Shown piece after piece: positions 57,550 to 64,000 of a DNA stretch of 64,000 bases. The notes beneath the pieces were generated by a model. The model was not told where the DNA came from. It was given only the letters and a program-made list of their open reading frames with translations, and did not search any database. Source of the DNA: Gloeopeniophorella convolvens (lineage: Eukaryota > Basidiomycota > Agaricomycetes > Russulales); NCBI GenBank assembly GCA_022496205.1, contig WTXD01000086.1:1-64000 (forward strand), written 5' to 3'. The translations under genes were made by a program, and so were the position numbers. The first letter of the stretch is position 1; every line of letters starts with the position of its first letter.

Positions 57550-57557
57550 TTATAAGA
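57550..57557 (-). promoter_or_regulatory. TATA-like box of P450-3
   Basis: TCTTATAAGAG is a near-palindrome about 70 nt upstream of the P450-3 ATG, in the same place as the box of P450-2. Confidence 0.5.
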
Positions 57558-58130
57558 GTAGAATACAGATACAGATCCCAGGGGGGAAAAATAGCCGATA
57601 CTTTACGAGAATAAAGTTCTAGTGTTCGCTCGCGTGTCAGAAGCAATGGTAGAAACCGGCACCGGTTTGAGATATTGGCACAGCGCTCACGGTGGAGTGG
57701 GCGAAGGGCTTGTTGATGATGGTGGCACGCGACCGGCGCCGTCGTTGGCATGATAGGCCACGCACCACGGCCCTTTCAGACTGCAAATGCACGTGTGGGT
57801 GCTTGAGCCGAATCATGATCGAACACGGGAAAGGGTGGATGCACTTGGACTTCAAGGCAATGTTTATCATGCAGGTCGCTCCCGTTGGGCCCGCACGCAC
57901 CTTTCGCTCCCAGCACGCGCGAGCCTATAATTTCCGTCGTTCTTCCGGGAATGGTATCGTTGATATCGGGGCTATCGCACTGAACCAACGGTATCACTTA
58001 GAAGGGTTGGGCGCCAAACTTGGCGGCTAATCTATTAAGGCCTTGTAAGCAACTTGGTGGGCACCAAGTAGAACATACCTCTCCGTGCGCTGGATGATGG
58101 CCCTATCGGCAACTCGGGTACTTAGAGCCA

Positions 58131-58228
58131 GGTCGAGTTGGGACTTCCCCGCCAAGAAACTTCCTGATCCGTCTCGGGCAGACAGGCTGTGAAGCTTGGT
58201 AGCGGGGAAATCCCGTCCCGGCTCGACC
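58131..58228. repeat. Foldback element, about 98 bp
   Basis: The left arm GGTCGAGTTGGGACTTCCCC continues into GCCAAGAAACTTC; the right arm GAAGCTTGGTAGCGGGGAAA continues into TCCCGTCCCGGCTCGACC. The arms are imperfect complements of about 32-38 bp with a short loop. It is the compact form of the element at 53817-54096, probably a small MITE duplicated with the P450 unit. Confidence 0.6.
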
Positions 58229-59043
58229 CAACCTCACATGCCGATCAGGCCTCAAGGCCTACCGGTTACGTTTCAACCAATGGAAGCTTGGTACTTGTAG
58301 AGCGGGCCCTCTGGAAGAAGCACATAAGCGACAAGTCAGCGCTCAGCAGACGCGTTGGCTTCTGTCCAGCGCCGATTCCTAGATGCATAGTACTGCAAGG
58401 GCGTCTGTCGCCAGGCCCGGGTCGGTGAAATCTGTTCAATCTCCGTTTACTGCTGGCGTCTATCATTGAGCGTTCGGCAAATTTTCTCGCCGGTGGTGCT
58501 GTTAAACAGGTTGGAGCTGCGCATGACCTGCTGGGAACGCGCCGGCGATGAGAGAACACCCCACGTTATGCCGATGCCCTAAGACACACGCACCGAATCT
58601 TCAAGTGATGCATTTGGCACAGGCGGGGACAGCGATAGTGGTGTGGGATGCACGGGCGTGGCAGCTGGCTTCCTCGCGAACGCGAAGACGCTGGGGCGGC
58701 TTGAGTGATGGGCCGGGGAACCGCCAGAGGGGAAGGAGACAACTGCTCGCCCAAAACAACATAGGCGCCATCGTACCAAACTTCGTGAGCCACCACGTCG
58801 GCCATGCTGAACAAAATAGACAAGGTGGGTGCAGGAAATACGCATGGTGCATGCGTTCTCAGATACGTTCCACGAATCAACAATGATATTGTGTTGACAT
58901 GGCGGGAGCTATTGTTAGACTCCGTACGACTCAATCGAACAAAGTCGTTGGGAGGCGTCAATTGGCAACCCCTGACAAAGTGATGGGTTCCCACGATACT
59001 CGAAAGGGTCCAATAGGTTTCGGTGCGAGTATACCCCCGTTAC

Positions 59044-61094
59044 TCACTCAAACAATTCGTCCGCGGTTTCTTGCACTAGCGATGCTGCCGCTTCCGAGCG
59101 TGGGCGAATGTGGCAATTGAATGGTTTCACGTAGCTAATATCGGGGCTCGTCAACCTTCTCTACCACAAGAGAAGAGAGCCTAGATAGACTCACGCAACT
59201 ATCCCTGACGAATATTCTTCATCGAGTGGGCTACCCTTCACTGGGTTCAGATCAAAAGCAGCTAGTATCCCGGAAATTGTCATCCAGACACTTGATCTGG
59301 CCATGTGCCTGCCTGGACACACGCGGCGCCCAAAGCCGAATGTTTGGTCTGGGAAGTGAGGCGCGTCTGGTGAAAGCCAACGCTCCGGTATGAATTTATC
59401 AGGCTCTGGGAAGACTTCCGGATCACGGAGCATGGCCCTAGAGGGAGTAAATGCCTGATTGACTATCGGGAGGTGAAGGCGTACCAGCTGTTACCTATGA
59501 TAGTTGTACCTGCGGGAATGAAGTACCCATCATAGATATCCGACTGGGTGGTGTAGTGTGGTACGGCTGTATTACTGTCGCATAAGCATTGTCCAAACCA
59601 GAAAGAACATAGGAGTACCAAGAGGCACAATTGGATGCCAGCGTAGAGTCTCTTTAAGTACTGCATCCACGTATGGCAGGGCGTCATGATCTGTGAAATC
59701 TGGGAGACGTGAGGTGCCAACTACTCTGTCGATTTCTGCCTGCGCCTTGCGCTGGACTTCCGGGTATTTCAGCATTGCAAGCATGAACGTCAGCATCGCA
59801 GACACCGTCTGCGATACAGATCAGCACACCTATCCTGTTGAATGTTGCGGTTAAATAACGCACGGTATCGGCACCAGCTATATACATGACCCCAGGTACA
59901 GCCTTTGAGGCGAAGACGTCTTCCGTAGTCGGGCTGCTGCCCAACGTTGAGATCATCGTAGCCGCAACGCTAGGCGCAGCTGTTGCATTGTCCTATTTTG
60001 CGTTTGCGTCGGTGAGATCGTGAATACCAACACCACATACCAGCGCAGCTTTCACTTCGTTGTAAGGTCGTTCTATCGAACCTGTCGCGGCAGAGGATGC
60101 CCTCAGAGCCCCGCGTTTCAATCCAGCGCCCGGGAACCAGCTGGGGATGTGCTTCACTGCAAACAGCTTGTCAGGTTTTTGCTCTATTCAATCAAATCAA
60201 GACTTTATTACGCCAAGGAATGATGCCATAGAGGAGAGCTTCATTCGATGAGGCGAAAGCCATCCCTTTCAAGGCATCTTCTGCAGATGCCACATAAGGG
60301 TCGTTCTCAGGACTAACATCGATCCCATATGCAATGGATAAGATGATTTGTCCTGCCATGCTATGTTCAACTTGAGCGTATGTTACTCGCGCACAAGATC
60401 GATCAACTCACTGTCTCAGGTGTTGCGGAAAGTCGTCTGGCTTGGCGAGTAAGCTACGGAAAAGACGGTGAGCAGCTCGTTGTTCGAGAAGCTCGTATCC
60501 CTTTGCAGCCTTGGCATTGAAATGGCTGTCGAACTTCGAGCGCAGGTGACGCCAGTGCTTCCCGTATGGGAGGAACCCAATATTATACGTCATACCGAGA
60601 CTGAAGAGGATGAGCAGGACGTCTTGGGGTAATAGGCTGGCGAACATACAATTCTAGCAGAGCAACCAACGGAGGTCTGGCAATCATTTCGGTCAGTCAA
60701 TGCAGGCGAAGCGTATGAATGGACGGTACCTGTCAGAATAGATGGAAGAGCGACTCTCGAGTAATTCTCTTGCTGCTTTCATGGAGTTGAGGATGACGAT
60801 GTGTGATCCAAGTACATCGACATGTACTATGTCAGAACCTTGGCGCAGTTCAGCGGACCCTCGACAATCCTCGAAGTTTCAGTCATTCGTACCAGATTCG
60901 TCTGACCATCTTTTGTACACGGCCCATTCTTCACACATAGGCATCTGCAGGAAGTTGCCGAGGATGGGGATCCGTCTGGGGCCTGGCGGATAGGGGAGAC
61001 GACGTCTGCCAGCGCGAATGAAGAAGAGCACCAAGCTCGCGGACAGCGTGGCGAAGGCGAAAAGGACCTCCAGTCTTGTGATATCAACCTTCAT
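59044..61094 (-). CDS. Cytochrome P450, tandem member 4
   Basis: Eleven exons (61094-60893, 60838-60730, 60676-60650, 60600-60412, 60360-60212, 60156-60041, 59992-59864, 59808-59619, 59566-59485, 59437-59195, 59134-59044) give 508 residues, exons 1-10 matching members 2 and 3 in length. Anchor, [50 protein letters not shown] and [11 protein letters not shown] are present. A patch in exon 6 ([19 protein letters not shown]) differs strongly from [19 protein letters not shown] of member 3 over a few residues without a length change, perhaps compensating frame slips. It is an ER monooxygenase of unknown substrate. Confidence 0.92.
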
Positions 61095-62655
61095 GTTGAC
61101 GAGTCCTGAGTCCCGAAATGATGCAATGAGCGAGTTATTCCCTCTGTCGAGCTCTTAAGTATAGAGTCAGAATACGAGAAGAGTGGAAACGAGCCACCAA
61201 CGCGCCTAATGACTTGTTGCTTCTATGCTTCTTCCGGAGAGCGCGCTCTAACTATAGCAAACTTCGGATGAATAGTCCTTACAGCCCGATAGGCACGCAG
61301 AATCGAGTCGAGTTGGGACGCCCGATGGTATTTCCCCGCCAAAAAGCTTCACGACCCGTCTGGTCGAGATGGGTCGGTAAGTTTTGTTGGTGGGGAAATT
61401 CAGATTCTAGTAGATTGGCCGCCAAGCTTTGTCCCGAACCATTCTACTCGAGAGTTGCAAGAGCCTGCGATAATCAATGATACTGTTCCCGGAGGAGCGA
61501 CAGAAGAATCATGGACTCACATGTGCTGGGAGTGCAAGGCGCGCGCCAGAATGAGGAGCGACCTGGATGAGGAAAAGCACCTTGGGGTCAAGTCCGTGCG
61601 TCTAACTTTTCTGATGTTTGATGCATTCGGCAGCAATCATTGTGCTAGACTTGGAGCTGTGCACTGCAATCTGGTGGGAACATGTTGGCATGAACCAGCA
61701 CCCCACGTCACGTTGGTGTCCCGACACCCACGCACCGAATCCTCAAGTGGTGCATTTGGCACAGGCGATGGCGGCGGGGTGGGGTGCCCGGGCGTGGCTC
61801 GGCAAGATGCGCGGGAACGCGGGGACAGAGGCAGCAGCGCAGGTGGTGCAAGAATGGCAGGGGACCAGGGACCTAGCCATTCATAGGAACAGAGGTCTAG
61901 GCGCCAGTGAGCGCGAGGCGTTGCCGCGAGCATCAGCAGCGAGGGCGAAGAGCGCCGGGACACAGCGGGGTAGCTCGGACTGGGACTTAAATATGCTTTA
62001 ATGGCAGGAGACCATCATGCATCACGGTCGACGAGAACCTCCAACTGGTCCCCAAGTCGGCAGGCTCCGACGTAGGCAAGCTCCGACAGGCTCCGACGTG
62101 GCATCAATCTTGAGACGGCAACTTCCGAGCGGACTCAGGCTCGGACTTGGTCGAGCACGTTGGACCTTGGGTCTGGAGACCACCGCAATCAGTGACCATG
62201 GCGGTTGCACCTGAACCTGCCGGAGGCCCATGCAGACACTCGATTGGTGCTAGCTTGGATGGACGCAAAAACGGAGTTGAAGTCACTCCCCACAGATGTC
62301 GGTAAGCTACCGTAGACTGTACTGAGTCTGTACTACTCTGTAGATGCGACGCTGCACCGCTAGGCTTTGTGACACTGCGGCGCGACCACCGCGGCGGTCA
62401 TGTGGAAAAAATGAATAACGTGAGTGCAGGTAGCTCGCATGGTGTACGCATTATCAGCTGCGTCCTACAGCAGCAGTACTGTCTTGACAAGAGTTAGTGT
62501 CAGACTCAGCACGTCTCGACTCGGACAAACTCGTTGGGAGGTGTCGACTGACGAGCTCTGGCAAAGCGATGGATCCTTCCCAAATTCCTCCTCCTGCAGC
62601 ATTCAGAAGAATCCAACACGTTTCAGTGCGAGCATATCTCCGTTGCTCATTCAAC
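61095..62655. other. Spacer between P450-4 and P450-5
   Basis: Promoter side of P450-4, a foldback element, then segments shared with the other P450 spacers and the common 3' flank (about 62490-62655, 'gactcggacaaactcg'). About 62000-62290 is a stretch not obviously shared with the other spacers ('ggctccgacgt' repeats near 62068-62100). No gene is seen. Confidence 0.5.
61303..61412. repeat. Foldback element, third copy
   Basis: The left arm (GGGACGCCCGATGGTATTTC, then CCCGCCAAAAAGCTTC) and the right arm (AAGTTTTGTTGGTGGGGAAATTC region) pair imperfectly around a GACCCGTCT core, as in the copies at 53817-54096 and 58131-58228. Confidence 0.55.
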
Positions 62656-64000
62656 CTATTCATCCGCAGTTTCCTGCACCAGCGATGCTGCTGCTTCTGA
62701 GCGTGGGCGAATATGGCACTTGAATGGTTTCACGTAGCTGATATCGGGATTCGTCAGCCCTCTGCTCTACCCCGCGGAAGAAAGTGTAGACCGAGACTTA
62801 CGCAACTATCCCTGACGAATAGTCTTCATCGAGTGAGCTACCCTTCACTGGGCTCAGATAGAAAGCAGTTAGTATCCCGGAAATTGTCGCCCAAACGCTT
62901 GATCTAGCCATATGCCTGCCTGGACACACGCGGCGCCCAAAGCCGAATGCTTGATCTGGAAACGGAGGCGCATCTGGTGAAAGCCAACGCTCCGGTATGA
63001 ATTTATCAGGCTCTAAGAAGATTTCAGGATCACGGAGCATGGCCCTAGAGGGAGTAAATGCCTGATTGACTATCGGCAAGTGAAGGCGTACCAGCTGTTA
63101 CCTATGATGGTTGTACCTGCGGGAATGAAGTACCCATCATAGATATCTGACTGGGTGGTGTAGTGTGGTACGGCTGTGTTACTATCGCATGAGCAGCGTC
63201 CAAACCATCAACAAACCTGGGCATACCAAGAGGTGCAATTGGATGCCAGCGTAGAGTCTCTTTAAGTACTGCATCCACGTATGGTAGGGCGTCATAGTCT
63301 GTGAAATCCGGAAGGCGCGAGGTGCCAACTACTCTGTCGATTTCTGACTGCGCCTTGTACTGGACTTCTGGGTACTTCAGCATTGCGAGTATGAACGTCA
63401 GCAATGCAGACACTGTCTGCGATGCAGATCAGCACACCGATTCCGTCGACTGACATGATAGCTAACGTACTGTGTCGGCACCAGCTGTATACATGATTCC
63501 GGGTACAGCCTTTGAGGCGAAGACGTCTTCCGTAGTCGGACTGCTGCCCAATGTTGAGATCATCGTAGCTGCGGCGCTAGGGGCGGCTGTTCCGTTGGCC
63601 TATTGCGCGTTTGCGTCGGTGAGATCGTGAATACCAACACCACATACCAGCGCAGCTTTCACTTCGTTGTAAGGTCGTTCTATCGAGTCGACCACAGCAT
63701 GGTATGCCTTCAGAGCATCGCGCTTCAACCCGGCGCCCGGGAACCAGCTGGGGATGTGCTTCACTGCAAACAGCCTGTCAGATTTTTGCTCTATTCAATC
63801 AAATCAAGACTTTATTACGCCAAGGAATGGTGTCATAGAGGAAAGCTTCGTTTGTTGAGCCGAGAGCCATCGCTTTCAAGGTTTCTTCTGCAGATGCTAC
63901 GTACGGGTCGTTCTCAGGACTAACATCGATCCCATATGCAATGGATAAGATGGTTTGTCCTGCCATGCTGTGTTCAACTTGAGCGTATGTTACTCGCGCA
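62656..64000 (-). CDS. Cytochrome P450, tandem member 5 (cut by window end)
   Basis: Seven 3' exons are inside the window: 63967-63819, 63763-63648, 63599-63471, 63416-63227, 63173-63092, 63044-62802 and 62737-62656, corresponding to exons 5-11 of the other members with equal lengths except the last. [24 protein letters not shown] I-helix, [12 protein letters not shown] and [11 protein letters not shown] are present and the frame is open to TAG 62658-62656. Exons 1-4 lie beyond position 64000. It is closest to member 4; both share the TGGC|GTAATA splice donor after exon 5. Confidence 0.88.

Larger units (their letters stand above)
57480..59043. other. Spacer between P450-3 and P450-4
   Basis: Promoter side of P450-3, then a foldback element, then the segments shared with the other spacers (58603 onwards; 'tccgtacgactc' near 58920). 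No gene is seen. Confidence 0.5.

Overview
This window is nuclear DNA of a filamentous basidiomycete, most likely an agaricomycete and plausibly a polypore. The evidence is short (about 48-65 nt) GT-AG introns in nearly every gene, micro-exons of 20-27 nt, expanded F-box and cytochrome P450 families, a fungal STAND receptor and an agaricomycete-type 7-TM protein. All exon models here were derived by hand from splice signals, frame and protein-family fit.

Left part (1-32.5 kb) is a fast-evolving accessory island. It holds seven copies of one F-box-like gene. Only the copy at 15167-16924 is fully open from its own ATG; the others carry lost starts, frameshifts, a nonsense codon, truncation or inversion. 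Between them sit three copies of an unrecognised coiled-coil/Cys-rich gene, also decaying, one of them fused to a truncated F-box gene. Embedded in the array is an intact seven-exon STAND (NLR-like) receptor: Goodbye, NACHT and about 12 nearly identical ankyrin repeats (2834-6702). Two intact tandem 7-TM genes with identical eight-exon structures flank an F-box copy that has been flipped in place. A CACTA-type MITE has inserted in one array unit, and two paralogous units show the empty site.

Middle part (32.6-44.6 kb) is a conserved core: RRP42 exosome subunit, UCH37/Uch2 deubiquitinase, a GH5 hydrolase, a 20-exon valyl-tRNA synthetase with probable mitochondrial and cytosolic starts and one GC-AG intron, then a second GH5 gene in inverted orientation.

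Right part (45-64 kb) is a P450 array on the minus strand: one diverged but intact gene, an N-terminal relic, three complete tandem paralogues with eleven exons each, and a fourth running off the window end. The spacers are co-duplicated and carry foldback inverted repeats, one with a second palindromic element nested inside.

The core genes do RNA decay, protein turnover, wall or glucan metabolism and translation. The flanks look like birth-and-death families for recognition, protein turnover and xenobiotic or secondary metabolism.
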